Shown piece by piece: positions 25,087 to 37,367 of a DNA stretch of 64,000 nt; the first letter of the stretch is position 1, and every line of letters begins with the position of its first letter. The notes beneath the pieces are model-generated. The model had not been told where the DNA came from, made no database searches, and saw nothing but the letters and a program-made list of their open reading frames with translations. This DNA comes from Seison nebaliae (taxonomy: Eukaryota > Rotifera > Pararotatoria > Seisonacea > Seisonidae). The stretch is taken from positions 1 to 64,000 of the forward strand of contig JALJEE010002922.1 in NCBI GenBank assembly GCA_023231475.1. Direction: 5' to 3'. Made by a program: the position numbers and the translations under genes.

Positions 25087-26969
25087 ATGAACGAACCGTC
25101 AACGATGGACCTAATTTATGCGAGAGCTGCTTGTTGCGAACATTTGAGAAGCGTTGAATTACTCTCTGAAATTCCATCTATTCCAACCGAAATTTCAAAT
25201 TATTTACAACAGCTTAATGTCGACATGAATGGATGTTATGCAAATAAATTGTCGAATCGTCTCGTTGTCAATGCGAAACATTTAGACGAATCATTCTATG
25301 ATGGAGATAAACAACCAGATAAGCATTACAGTCAATATATCGATTATAATTTAATTGATAATTTATATGATGATCATTCATTTGATAGTGTGACATCGAT
25401 AGCATCCCAATCTACATCGACTACCAACATCATTACAATTTCCGGCATAGTCGCGCTATTTTTAAGCATCATACTTTTATTATGTCTTCTCATTTATTCA
25501 ATAAGGAAAAAGTTAATTTTATTTTTTTTTTCATTATTATCATATGTGATCATTTTTGAAGGAAATTGAAATTGAGAAAGAATTGTGAGAGACTTAATTC
25601 AACTGATTTGAGTGAAGATTCCAATAAAGTGTTTCCTACTCAATCCAATTTGAGTAGTGGCGTCACAAAATATACGAATAACGGCCAATGTTCGAACAAT
25701 GCTGAAGACACGTTAATGAATTGTCAACAACAGAAGTATAATATTCCTTGTTCTTATCATTTAAATAATGGAGAATTAATGAATTTCAATAATTTTCAAA
25801 CTAATTCTGATCAATTTCTATTGAATGGCAATTTCCCAAATTTAACTCGACAACAACAACAACAACAACAACCAATAATTCAATCGACAATGTTAAATAA
25901 TAATCATGTTGATAATGAACCATCATCTTATCCAATGTATCAATATTCATCATATGAACAAATTTTGAACGATGATCTTCCCATTTCATATTTTCCTAAA
26001 ACGAATAGCGGGAAACCAATAATAACAACAACAGCTCAACCACAATACGTTTTCGTTCAACAACCAAATCAACAACAACAGCAAGAGACGATGATTATAA
26101 ATACGGAGAATGATGGAATGAATCTCCAGTCACTGAACATGAATAATACGGCAACAATTCGGATTAATGGACAAAATTATTTGGTTTGTTTCATTTAAAA
26201 TTTCTCATTTTATTATTTTCCGCTTGATTAGATAATGAATACAGCGAAGTTTAACGAACCAAATACGGACAGTGGAATAATGGCTCATGGCGAAGATAAA
26301 TCAACCTCATCCACTTCAAACTTCAATGACGGAAGTGTTAAAACAACTAACTTCATTCCTGTCAATCGACAAGAATTCTCTTCTACTTCTGGTCATTCAT
26401 CATTGACCACCACATCAACTATCGATAAAGAGAAGACGAAAGAAGAGAATAAACGTCCAAAAAAAAAGACGAAAATTCGTTCGTCGACGAAAATGAAACA
26501 GAAACCAGAGAAAAGTGAAACATCTTTTTGTTCGTCCAGTTCCTCCTCATTGACTAAACAGCCCCTATTAAAATTTGGTAAATCGAATAATGGAGAAAAG
26601 AACAAGAATTCACCAATCATTTCCACAATCGGCAATTCGTCATCTGAAGGAATTTCAATGAATTATTCTCCGTTAAAAAACCAAATTCCACAATATAATC
26701 ATTTCGATGATAATAACAACAACAACAATAACAATAATAATAATAATCACCAAATCCATCAATATCACGCACACAATTTACAAGCAGCAGAAAACCATGT
26801 TAATGGAATAATTTTATCCGGAAACAATGAAAATTTATTTCAAATGAACAAATTTGGATTCTCTTATAAACAATTCCCTCAACAACTCGATACGTTGAAT
26901 GAAGAGGTTCGTGACATCGACATGAAAGAACATCAGTATGACGAGGTGAATAACCAACAAGTATTATAG
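25087..26969 (+). CDS. Single-pass membrane protein with Gln/Asn-rich cytoplasmic tail
   Basis: Exons 25087-25511, 25562-26183 and 26232-26969 join in phase into 594 residues. There is no signal peptide at this start. About 115 polar residues, including a Cys pair (AACCEHL) and an acidic, Tyr-rich part, precede one clear membrane helix (IITISGIVALFLSIILLLCL) and a basic stop-transfer (SIRKKK). The remaining 450 residues are disordered: Gln runs, a poly-Asn run coded by AAC/AAT near 26710, and basic KKKTKIRSSTKMK patches. I do not recognise the family. It could be an N-out adhesion or signalling protein, or the 3' part of a gene whose upstream exons lie in the gene-poor region. An acceptor-like TTGTAG lies just before the ATG, but the frame behind it is closed, so the ATG at 25087 is the likely start. 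A poly(A) signal lies at 27037. Confidence 0.6.
26709..26748 (+). repeat. AAC/AAT repeat coding poly-Asn
   Basis: A 13-codon Asn run in the tail of the membrane protein at 25087. Confidence 0.7.
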
Positions 26970-27036
26970 AAAGAAATCCTTTCGATTTTCCAAATATTTT
27001 ATTCTTTAAAACTTCATTCCGGTGACATTCCTTTCA

Positions 27037-27042
27037 AATAAA
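27037..27042 (+). terminator. Poly(A) signal between convergent genes
   Basis: AATAAA in the 96-nt space between the stop codon of the plus-strand membrane protein gene and the stop codon of the minus-strand caspase-like gene. Confidence 0.5.
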
Positions 27043-27065
27043 CTAGTCTGTTCAAATCGTAAAAT

Positions 27066-28389
27066 TTATGTTTCATTAACAACTTCTTCTAGATTGTTGG
27101 GGATGTTAGCCGATCTCGGAATAGGATAGGCGTAAGTATAACCCGGTTGAAGGAAAAGATCTTTTAATAAAGTCGAATGAAAATCCGCCACATATCCCAG
27201 AATTCCTTTATTCGTTTCCGCACTTCTCGATTTCAACGAACTATTAGTTAAAGTGATTAATCTCGTTATTTCGATATTCCACGAATTCTCCGCAAATATC
27301 CGACATATTGCAGCTAAATATGGCGAGCCAGTATAATCATGATTTGATGTGACAGTTCCATATGATTCTAGAAAAAAACATAAACATCTTTTAAATTCCA
27401 TTTTAATCAATAAATTTCAAACTGTAGAGACCGGAAGTAGCTAAAAATATGTCGCTATTAGCTGGCACCAAATCACCATAAACATCATACGGTGTACTTT
27501 TAGTGGTGAATGGAGTTTTCGTCTTTGAAAGTTTAACAGGAAAAAGCCCGCTATCAAAATCTATTCAAAAAATGTAAAATAAAAATTAATAAAAATTTGA
27601 AAAGAACATTTGGGAGTCGTATCAATGAACAACATTTTCGGTCGTCTATCCAGTGCCCTTTCCATCGCATAGACAATGTTGGACACCTAAAAATAATATT
27701 GTAAGAAATAAATTTGAGATTATTGAATAATCATCAAAAACTAGAATATATCGATTATCTCTTCCATAAACTCGATTTTTAGTTCCAGGTGCAATTATCA
27801 TGATGGCCATAGCGTCCCATTCGGGATAACCCTGAGCTAAACCATAAGAACTTTCATGAAGATAATTTTCAATTACTGTTCTCATTTGCTAAAAAGGGAA
27901 ATTAGTTCTTTGAGAATTCAATCGAAAAATTTAACAGTTGCCTTCAAATTCTCATAACTTACCGGAAGGAAATTTAATTGATGAAATAAAGTTTCGAAAT
28001 TTCTTTTGTCAATTTGATTTCCCAGACAAGATTCCGCATTCTCCTGATTCTGTGAATGAGGTGAATTGACGATCAGTAACGCTTTTCCTCTCATTCGTTG
28101 TGTCATCACATATTTCTGAGAGAGAGAGAGAGAGTGAGAGAGATGGAATTATGTAAAATGGAAAAATTTTAATTTTTACCGTTCGGTCATTAAATGGATT
28201 AGTCTCTGGATTATTTCGATTAGTTGGTTGATATCGACGCATTGGAGTATTGACATATCCGGGAGTGGAATAATATTCGTAAGGAAACATTGATCCTTTC
28301 GCATCTTTTCGTTTCGAGTTATTGAATAAGTTTAATTTTAAAAATCCTAAAACAGGTTTCTTTTTCTTCTTTTCCTCATAATTTTCCAT
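27066..28389 (-). CDS. Caspase-fold pseudoprotease (catalytic His and Cys replaced)
   Basis: Exons (genomic order) 27066-27367, 27423-27560, 27608-27686, 27742-27888, 27963-28115 and 28180-28389 join in phase into 342 residues. The caspase p20 outline is clear: RGKALLIVN (beta 1), FETLFHQLNF, then WDAMAIMII and YGRDNRYI around the catalytic loops, and PKMLFID before the active site. The p10 outline follows: DIFLATSGLY, GSPYLAAICRIFAE, ITRLITLTN and a C-terminal STLLKDLFLQPG. The residues that cut peptide bonds are gone. The SHG position reads APG, the QACRG position reads DTTPK, and the early S1 Arg-x-Gly is GNQ. A basic N-terminal part of about 75 residues replaces any CARD or DED. By analogy with other dead caspases (C. 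elegans CSP-3, cFLIP) it may regulate an active caspase. That is inference. Confidence 0.8.
28117..28142. repeat. GA microsatellite in intron 1 of the caspase-like gene
   Basis: A GA run which, read on the gene strand, is the CT-rich pyrimidine tract and CAG acceptor of the first intron. Its length could affect splicing. Confidence 0.7.
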
Positions 28390-28979
28390 TTAATTCTATT
28401 CAATAATTTTTTATTTTCTAATCCGATAAAAAATTTGAGTGAAACTTTGATCGTTTGTGCGAAACAATAATCACATCGTTAATTCGACAAATTTTACGCA
28501 TCGTTTATTTGCAGTTACCGTTTGGCGTGACGTCAGAAATAGGAAAGTGATGATTCATTTACCATTCTAAATAAATAAGCTTTATAAAAAGTTCACTCAA
28601 ATTTCAAATAGATAATTATGTTAATCATTCTGTCGATGAAGATATTCTCCTATTATTAAGTATTATCATTTACTTATTAGAAGATATTAGAAGATATTAG
28701 AAGAAATTGAAAATTGGATAAGAAACTTTTTAATTTTTATTTTCATAAAAAGAATGAATAGAAATAAAATAATAAGACAAGTGACCAGAAAATGAAATTA
28801 GTTCCACATAAATAAGGAAATATAAACTTTCAAAGAACAAACAACAAAATAATCACAACAATGTTCTCAATGAAATTTGTCATATGTTTCGTGAGAGAAA
28901 ATGTTGGATGAAATAAAAATTGTATAAAATTTAGATGAACTACTTTTTGAAAATGAACAGAATTCTCGTTGTATTATAA
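28390..28979. other. Promoter region of the caspase-like gene and 3' flank of NSF
   Basis: No coding-like frame. It contains the palindrome TGACGTCA at 28528, an AGAAGATATT direct repeat (three close copies around 28677-28705) and T-rich stretches that could hold the NSF poly(A) signal. Confidence 0.5.
28528..28535. promoter_or_regulatory. CRE-like palindrome TGACGTCA
   Basis: A perfect 8-bp CREB/ATF site 139 nt upstream of the ATG of the caspase-like gene. A second perfect copy sits 101 nt upstream of the cyclophilin gene. In animals such sites near promoters are bound by bZIP factors, including stress-responsive ATF members. The sequence is seen; use in this organism is inference. Confidence 0.45.
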
Positions 28980-31580
28980 TCATTTCAAGAAGAACTCTCC
29001 CTCCTCCATTCCATCCAGAAATTTATCAACTCTCATCTCAGGTGGAGACTAAAAATGAAATAAATTTTAAAAATAATTTGAAACAATCTAACTTGTTTTA
29101 CAGCTTCCAATAAATCGATTAATGATTTAATTCCGATAAATAATCTAAATAAATTTTATGAATTTATGTGAAATTTATAATAAAATAAACCTTTTTGATG
29201 TCAATTTTCGTTGAATGGTTGCTAAATCATTTCGTGTGAAGACGTCCGATCGTTCTTTTAAGACGTTGATAATATGATCGACTTCGTTGAGACTGTGCAC
29301 ATGGATCATATGAGAGAAAGCGGCAGTTAATCCGAGTTCCCTCAAGAATTTCGTGTCAGTCGAAGTGGCTATAATAAAGAGTTTTTTCCCTTTCACTGGT
29401 TGTTTTCTTAAAAGAGTTTTCAACGTCTGAAGAACGAGATTGGAGAATCGTGGTCCAATTGATGCATAATCCATCAAACTCTCAATATCATCGAGAACGA
29501 TACAACTTTGTTTAGATTTGTAAGCGTCGTCAAATGTCTTCTTCAATTGAAGACATTTGGCTGATTCGGTGAATCCGATCATTTTCTCAGTAGAACAAAA
29601 TTTCAAAAATGGAAATTTCGTTTCTAGTGCAATTTTCGATGCGATTGCCGTTTTCCCACTGTTAGGTGCTCCATAAAGTAGAATGGAAACGAGTGGAGTG
29701 ATAGAAGAATTGAGAACTTGTTTGACTCTCGCACGTCCTTCCTCCAGAATATGATTCACATTCTCATTCCATTTGAGAATTCCGTAACTGATTCTTTCTT
29801 CCAATTCTAATGCTTCACATCCGAATGCCGCTTTAACATCATTCTCTAAAGCATGATTAAAATCAGCCATTGTCACATTAAAATTATTTATTGCTTCTTG
29901 ATCAATTTTCAAATTATCTGACGCTTTCACTTGACGATTCATCGCTGTTGATTGTGCCGCACGAACCAAACCTTCAATTTCAGCCCCAGAAAAATTTCTC
30001 GTTTTTCCTGCCAACAATTTCAAATCGACATCACTTCCCAACATTCCACATTCACTCATTTGTTTCGTGTGAATGTTGAGGATTTGGAGACGACCTTTCT
30101 CATCCGGTAAATTTATTTCTACTTGAACTTCTAATCTTCCTGGTCTAATTAATGCTTCATCAATCATATCTTTTCGATTTGTCATTCCGATAACTAAAAT
30201 ATTATTAAGTTGACGAACACCATCAATCTTACTTAATAACTGATTGACAACTGTATCATTAACACCAGAACTTCCTGATACACTTCCGCGTTGTTTACAA
30301 ATAGCATCGATTTCATCGAAAATGATAATGTGCAATCCGCTATTTGGACCTTTTTTCTTTTCCTCTTCTTCCGCATCAGCGAATAAATTTCGAATTTTCG
30401 ATTCCGATTCACCAACATATTTATCCAGAATTTCTGGACCATTCACAATTTTCGGCTCTTTAGCATTTAACATTTGACCGATTTGTCTCGCCATTAATGT
30501 CTTACCAGTTCCCGGCGGTCCAAATAACAAAATTCCCTTCACATGTTTCATTCCCAATTGTGTAATAATATCAGGCGGGAAAACACGAGAAGCGAATGCA
30601 CGTCGAAATATAGCATTAAATTCTTCGTCCAATCCACCAATTCCCATTTTTTGAAAATTCCAATCCGGATTAATTATCGGTTGGATATTCTTATTACTTG
30701 CTTTATTATTTCCTATCAACATCACCATCGGCGTACTCGATGATTGGAAAAGTATTAAAGAGTTTCCCGTCAACACTCCACTTGTTGCTTCTTTCACACC
30801 TTTTTTATTTTGAACGAGAGCAGCAGCATCGACATCTAAAATAATTAATTTAATCATTTTCTTTTTCAAAATAAATCGAAAACTTTCTAATTTTGAGATA
30901 ACCATCAATAATGAACGAGAGTCTTCATATTGAACCACAAACTAGAAAATTGAGATTAATAAAAACTTTACAACAAAAGAAAAGAAATTTCAAAGGAAAA
31001 AAAAATTGAATGAAAAAAAAGGAAAAAATTTCAGGAAAAATTTTTAAGAAAAAATTTCAACGAACTTCTTGATTTCGATGGAAATAATGTTGATTAAATA
31101 ATTCCAATAGAGATTGTGATAAAATTTCCGTTTTAATCGGTTTCGTTGTGGCACTAAAAAATTTGGGAGTAATTTTAAAAAAAGTTTAAAAAATTCGGAA
31201 ACTCTTTCGGTAAGAGAAATCTTACTTCGACTGTTAAGGTTGAAATGATCTCTTTCTTCATATCGGGTAGAAATACTCGTAGACGACATGGTCGATCGAC
31301 AGCAATATCCCCCCAACGTCTCTGAAAATAACCGAAGGCGATATGGCCTCGTTTGACTAGATTGGTTCGTCCAATATTCCAAACAAGAGTAAAACGGCCA
31401 CCTTCTTGCACGACTTCGGCATATCTTTATATGAAAAGAACGTGATGTTTATAGAAGAAAACGAAATGAAATTAACTGGACATCTTTCGGGAGAATAGAC
31501 TCGTCTTCACTGATGTAAACTTTGTCAGTGTATGACAAAGTGTCTGTGGGTAATTTAATTGCGTTCAACGAATTATTCAT
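28980..31580 (-). CDS. NSF: N-ethylmaleimide-sensitive factor, vesicle-fusing AAA+ ATPase
   Basis: Exons 28980-29048, 29093-29144, 29191-30835, 30884-30941, 31066-31153, 31203-31424 and 31477-31580 (last is first) join in phase into 745 residues, the usual NSF length. NSF disassembles SNARE complexes with alpha-SNAP. Seen in order: the N domain ([17 protein letters not shown]), the linker with [18 protein letters not shown]1 with Walker [10 protein letters not shown], Walker B IIIFDEID and the second region of homology ending IRPGRLE, and D2 with Walker [10 protein letters not shown] and Walker B IVLDDIE. D1 is highly conserved, which fits its catalytic role, and D2 is more diverged, as is usual. 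The C-terminus is a short acidic tail. Nearly all of D1 and D2 is in one 1.6-kb exon. The start is fixed by the N-domain alignment. It appears intact. Confidence 0.95.
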
Positions 31581-33329
31581 TTGTTGACGAGAAAATTATT
31601 TGTATTAATAATGAAAAAAATTTCCTGTGTCATGAAATAGAAAGATAGAAAGTTGTTCAAGAAAAAAATCGATGAGAGAGGAATAAAAAGAAGATAAGAG
31701 AATAATAATAAAAGTGAAGGTCATTATTCCCATATTAGTTTAATGGGAATGTCGTTCCGAACAAACAGTCGTGCAGTTCAAACGATTTTCATGTAAAATG
31801 ACGAAGAGATACTATAGATTCTATAATACAGAAAGATATCCGGAATGACCTTCAATTAATTTATGGTCATTATGAAAGAAATTTTATAAATAAATCCAAT
31901 TTATTTCCAAATCCAAAAATTTCCTGTCTACATCTGCACATTCTTTTTGAGATATCTCATTATTTCTAGCGAGTTTCCGTGCGAGAAACAAATTTTGTAA
32001 ATAAATAACAAGAAATTTTGTGGAAAACAATAAAAAAGTTTGTAAAAGAAGAAGGAAATTTGGGAAGAAAAATAAGAAAATTTATGAAAAAATAAAATGT
32101 CAGAAAATTTGTGAGAAATACATAAATTTTTTCATTGAACGAACAATATTAATATTAAGGAAATATCGACTATTCCATAAAGTCGAGTCTGCCATCAATC
32201 TTTTTAAATTGTCCTAATGAAATCGTCAGTGGGTCAGACGTGTAAGAATAAGAATAATTCGGTTGCGTAAGACAGAGAGAGAGAGAGAGAGAAAGAGAAG
32301 AGAGAAGAGAGCGAGAAAAAGAGAAGTTTATTATTAAATGGATATATTATAATGAAAGTTATGATGTTACCTATTTTTTGGTCGAAGAAAATAAGTAGTT
32401 TGTGAGAGAATTAATCTCCAATTCACCAATGTTTTATTCGCCCCCTAATATTATTGACAATTGAATCATAAGGAAAATTTATTTGAATTAGAAATGTCAA
32501 AGAATAATTTGCGACTTCTAATAATCAATAAGACATAATATTTTCTTGCAAAAATAATTGTACAAAGCTTGAGAATTTAGGAAGAAAATAAAATGAGTTA
32601 GAAAATCGAAAAAAACATCTTCTTAATAAATTTTCAGTTATTCATCCAACTTAATGAAATGAATTCTTATGGACATTACAAAGTACTTATTATTAACCTA
32701 AATATTATTATTCATAAGTGATGTTATTTGATATGTGTTAGGAGAAGGAAGGAAATTGAACAAATATATCTTATTATCATATCCATCTCATCTCAATAAT
32801 CAGTAGTACACTTGTATTAATTGGGAGTGATGAAAAGAGATTATTCATAAATAAAAATTAAATTGAACAAGTAGTTGATGAATAGGATTGGTATTCCATC
32901 ATCCTCACTCAAATTTACACATGACAAGAATAAATTTTATTATTTGAAAGAAAACAAATTTTTTCACATTGAACTATAAAATTATGGGACAAAATATCAA
33001 ATAATTATTAGATAATATTCCAAATCTTTTTATACGGCAATTAAGGAGGAAAAGTAAAACATATGAAATAATTGAATTAATATATGTAATTCTCATTATA
33101 ATAAAGGTAATTTGTAATTGAATTGAAGTAATAAAAATTGCGCTAAGAAAAATGGAATTGTAATTGATTTGATGGATTTGGATTATTCGAATCCTAATGA
33201 AATAGGAGAAGGTAATATTCTAAAGTGAAAGCTCAAAAAGTTGAGATCGAATAAAAATTAGATTCATTTCAATTTTATTAATTGATGACGATAGATATCT
33301 AGTTTTTCTATTTCTTATTTTAATTGTCA
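31581..33329. other. Divergent intergenic region between NSF and UPF3
   Basis: 1.75 kb between two genes that point away from each other, so it should contain both promoters. It is very AT-rich with no coding-like frame; the 65-codon Lys-rich frame at 32020 reads as chance. A GA-rich tract lies at 32272-32326. I see no TATA box in a convincing position. Confidence 0.5.
32272..32326 (+). repeat. GA-rich tract
   Basis: An imperfect (GA)n run of about 55 nt, an all-purine tract except for one or two bases, between the divergent NSF and UPF3 promoters. Such tracts bind GAGA-type factors in arthropods or simply act as microsatellites. Confidence 0.65.
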
Positions 33330-34680
33330 ATGGCAACACGAGTCGTTGTGAAGAATATTCCGGACGAGATTTCCTTCAAGAATCTCCTACCTCCAATCCA
33401 ATTCGACAATTATCGATATGATGAACCATATTTTCGGTAAGTCTCCCAACTATTCCACATTCTCACTTAATTCTTTCAGTTATACTTCCCACGAATTGGC
33501 GAAAGCATATCTTACATTCAATTCCTACGATGAAGTGATGGAATTTAAGAAATATTTCGATGAATTAACTATGATCGATAGTGAAGGTTAGTTAATGATT
33601 GAAATGATTGAATTCATTTTACCATTAACAGGAATCTCACGTGAATTGATTGTGGAATTGGCAACGATACAACCAACTCTTATTAAAAAGGAAAAGAAAA
33701 TGAATAAGAAAGTGAATACTTTGGCAGAGGGTTTTTTTTTTCAAATTTTTTTTCTCTTCGATAACATCAACTTTTTCCCAGATAACGATTATTTGAATTT
33801 TCTAAAAGAGTTGAGGAATGAAGCAGATAATTTGTTAGATAATGACAATAAGATCGAAGACAAGAGAATAAACGAATTGATTAACGAACAATTAGAGAAA
33901 GGAACGAATAAAAAAGAGTTGGATGATGAAGTGAAGAAAGAATTCAATGATAATGTCTCAGATAAGAACACGAAAAAAAATGAAAAGAAACCAATAGAGA
34001 AAGACAATGATACGAACAAATCTTGTAATATTTCTATCATTCAAAATGAAGGAAAAAAGAAAAAGAAATTTGATGAATCGAAATCGGAAAAAAAATCAAA
34101 TCAGAATTATAAATCTTTCAAGAACAATAAGGATGATGATGGTATCACTATCGTCATGGTACCAAAGAAGAGTGATACATCTATCAATGATAAATCATCA
34201 ACGAATATTTCCATTCAAACATCAACCACTTCCTCCTCCAAACGATACAGTGAACGGTTGTCACATCGCAATTTCTCAAAGAAGAATTGGTCAAAAGAAG
34301 ATCAATATGAGAAGAAGAAAATGAAAGCGCCAGAAGTTCGATTCGATTTGAACGTGCCAAACCCGACCACAAACCCGACCACACGATATAGTCAAAATCG
34401 ATACGGAAAGAATTATCGTCGAGATCATTTCAATCGACCAGATCGTTCCACAAATATCAAAGTTGAAGAACAAAAATCGTCGACGAAATTGAAAAATCAA
34501 TCTGAACCGAAATTAGTTAAATTTTTTTATTTTCAATTAAAATTAATATTTTAATAATAATAATAATAATTTGAATAGAATACTGATTGGAAAAAAAATA
34601 AGAATGATTCGAAATCGAAAAGACCTGACATGCCATTGTATAATCCGGCGACAAGATTTCGGGGAAAAGATGAACTTTGA
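33330..34680 (+). CDS. UPF3: UPF3 / SMG-4, nonsense-mediated decay factor
   Basis: Exons 33330-33436, 33480-33586, 33632-33730, 33782-34515 and 34579-34680 join in phase into 382 residues. The N-terminal RNP-type domain that binds UPF2 is seen in VVVKNIPDEIS, then LAKAYLTFNSYDEVMEFKKYFD and a VELATIQ-type strand, then the linker EDNDYLNFL where human UPF3 has DDDPEYRKFL. The middle is Lys/Glu/Asn-rich and disordered. The last exon carries KRPDMPLYNPATRFRG, a clear match to the exon-junction-complex binding motif of UPF3B (DRPAMQLYQPGARSR), with the conserved Pro, Leu-Tyr, Pro and Arg. The protein should bridge UPF2 and the exon-junction complex in decay of transcripts with premature stops. 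A short NPTT repeat is present. The poly(A) signal at 34741 ends the gene only about 25 nt before the next ATG. Confidence 0.9.
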
Positions 34681-34740
34681 TTCATTTACATAAGAAGAAA
34701 ATCTCTCACATTATTTGTCAGATGAAAAATCTTTATTAAA

Positions 34741-34746
34741 AATAAA
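34741..34746 (+). terminator. Poly(A) signal of UPF3
   Basis: AATAAA 60 nt after the UPF3 stop codon. The start codon of the next gene on the same strand is only 24 nt further on, so the two transcription units nearly touch. Confidence 0.6.
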
Positions 34747-34769
34747 TCTTTTTTCCTGTTACCAAAAAA

Positions 34770-37213
34770 ATGAAATATATTTTTCTTTTATTTTTAATCG
34801 TTTGTCAAATCGACCGATTTTTCGCTTTATGCAATTTCGATGCTTTGGATGGCGATAGTTAACCATTAAACTTGTCCGAGAATTTCTCAATATTTTTCAG
34901 AGGCGGAAAGTCTACCAAAATTTCCCGAAAGTTTCGATGCAATTATCGAAATTTCAGAGAGTTCCCGTCAGAAGGTGATGGTGGTGAATGAAAAATATGA
35001 TTCGAGAACGAATGCTGCACGTCTCAACTATATTAAAGATGATGAGGTATTAAGTGTCTTGTACGATTTCGAACATAATGATCTCATTCAACGATCAGGA
35101 GATACTTGTCAAGTGACAAAGATATCTGATGCACCATTTAATGTATTTATTGGATCGAAAGCGATTAATGCCAGTTATGATAAAGTGTTTAATAGTAAGA
35201 GTTTATTCTTCTTAAATACCGATTGGAAATATGTTAAAATTCTGAATATCCTAAATAATTGATCAATAATTAATTTAGAATGTGGTGTCAATGGGTGGGG
35301 AAAATTTACCTTTATTTTCCACTTGCTACAAAGTGGCGTCGATGAATTTGGATGTTCAATTAAATTTAATGGTAAAAGGTAAAATTTTTGTTTTCGTCCA
35401 AATTCTTATTTTGTTTAAAAAAAAAAAGAATATCCGGGTAAAACGTATAGTGTTCCTCGACAATTAATCGCGATGGGATCATATAAAGATGATGATGGAA
35501 AAGTTGTGGAATTCTCCAACACTTATAATTATGTATCATTCATTGAATCGGTACATAATGAACTGGGTGCCTTTCAAGTTGGAGAATAATTTCATTCAAT
35601 CGGTATACATTTAACAACCATTTTTTTCATAGTTGAACGGTGCTTATTGTGAGAATAAGACACCAACAATTGCTGTACCGAAAATGAAATATAATTATTT
35701 CGCATTTGCAATGGAGACGAAGAAAGATGAAATTAATTTTTTCGATACATCTTATGTTAATTTTTTTAAATATTTTAAATTCAGTTTTAATACCATTTTT
35801 TCCAGGAATATTATGATTATAACGAAAAATTGTTCCGATGGGACAAACTAGTTGATTTATCTACCGGTTTCGAAACGGTCATTCATGACGAACGAATGGG
35901 ATTGGCTTATATCATTAATTCCACTTATTTATCATGTCAAATTAAAACGATCGACGTTCAATCACCAGACGTATTACCGAACGAGATGGACCCACATAAA
36001 ATCATTATGAGGAATCCTCAAGCCTTCTTCTATATGGAAAAAGGCGATTGGTATTATGAAGGAAAAGTTCTCTCCATTTCCATCACATCTTCCATAATTC
36101 CTTCCTACATTGTTAGTTTATGGTACGTGGTGTTTTATGCGACGCATGGATAGGTAAACGAAAAGTGGACGATGCAATTTATACCATCTGGGAATGGTTC
36201 ATCATGTCAGATAGTGTAGCGGAGAGTGACGGACCGAATTTCGATTTCAATAATCCTGTACGAGCCGTTGTTACCACATATATTCCGGATCCGGTGGCAG
36301 TTAAATTAAATTCATTCATCAAGAAGTTTTAGAGGAAATTATTTTAGGGAACACAAACTATTCGTCGAGAATTCAATCTGAATCATTTCACTACCGAAGA
36401 ACCAGATATCAGTAAATTCGATGTAGGATTATGTTATCGTGGGAAGATGGTAAGACATTTTATGATATCGCTGGATGGAACTTATGTTGATAATGTTCAA
36501 ATGAACAAAGCATTATTCTTATTAGAATGTCGTATCGCACTTCAACGAGCAACTAATTTGACTTCACTTCGTATCTCAAATATTGAAGTTTCTAAAATTT
36601 TTCTTCAATTAAAACTGAAACTAAAAAAAATTATTTTACTATTCAAATTCTTAGATCGATTACACTGAAAATAATATTGATGTTATATTCACTTTGTTGG
36701 ACGTGCCCACACAAGACGGAAATGTTGTAGAGAAAGGTTTCGTTCATTTTAAAAATTGTTGAAGATGAAGTGCCTTTTAGAAAAACAAATTCCGTTAAAC
36801 GTCGCTATTCGTAACTTGAAGGAAACTGTGAAAAGTAATCGATTTATTGTCACTACTGTTGGGAAGAAAGATAAGAAAGTTTTTTTAATTTAAGATTTTA
36901 ATTTTAATTTTGGAAATTTCTCAGAAACAATTTCTTGTTGCTTTACCAAAGAGTTTGGCTGAAGTAGAACGTTTACCAAAGAAAACGAAATTTTTAATAA
37001 AAGATTTTTCTGCAGGTTTTTTTTTTCATTTCTATTCATTGCATTAACAATGAGCAACTTGATGTAGGTGCATTGGCCGGTATGGGTATTGCTATGGTCG
37101 TCATTGGCATGCTCATAGGAATGGGTGTCTTGTACGGTTATGAGAAGATTACTAATAAACGGTACAATGGAGGAGCGCAGATGGTTTTTGTAAACAATTC
37201 ATTTAAGAATTAG
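34770..37213 (+). CDS. Secreted LolA-like type I membrane protein, copy 1
   Basis: Twelve exons start at 34770, 34901, 35279, 35429, 35633, 35806, 36117, 36348 and about 36655, with three more to 37213; introns are 42-66 nt and the product is about 630 residues. A signal peptide (MKYIFLLFLIVCQIDRFFA) is followed by two related extracellular beta-rich units, the second beginning near the segment LVDLSTGFETV, and by a glycine-rich membrane helix (GMGIAMVVIGMLIGMGVLYGY) with a short basic tail. Cysteines are sparse and spaced in pairs. The layout and the motif LFFLNTDWKYVK resemble the uncharacterised LolA-like domain proteins of arthropods and nematodes, in which the fold is that of a lipid carrier. 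The family is my recollection, so the lipid role is tentative. The neighbour at 37368 is a paralogue with matching intron positions. A poly(A) signal lies at 37252. Confidence 0.65.
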
Positions 37214-37251
37214 AATGACATTGAACACTTTTCTATTTACCTTTTACAATG

Positions 37252-37257
37252 AATAAA
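37252..37257 (+). terminator. Poly(A) signal of LolA-like copy 1
   Basis: AATAAA 38 nt after the stop codon. Confidence 0.55.
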
Positions 37258-37367
37258 CTTATCTAATTAAATCGAAATTCGTCGTCGTCCTTCTTAATCT
37301 ACTCCTCCAATTATTATCACGAATCTTTTTTACTGTAATGTCAATTCTTAGAAATTAGCGAACTAAA

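Noticed and set aside
28009-28109. Read-through frames at the first intron of the caspase-like gene as separate ORFs
   Set aside because: They vanish once the GA-rich intron is spliced; the spliced frame gives the caspase beta-1 strand and helix.
32020-32217. Lys-rich 65-codon frame upstream of UPF3
   Set aside because: AAA-rich composition in an AT-rich spacer, without a splice site or motif.
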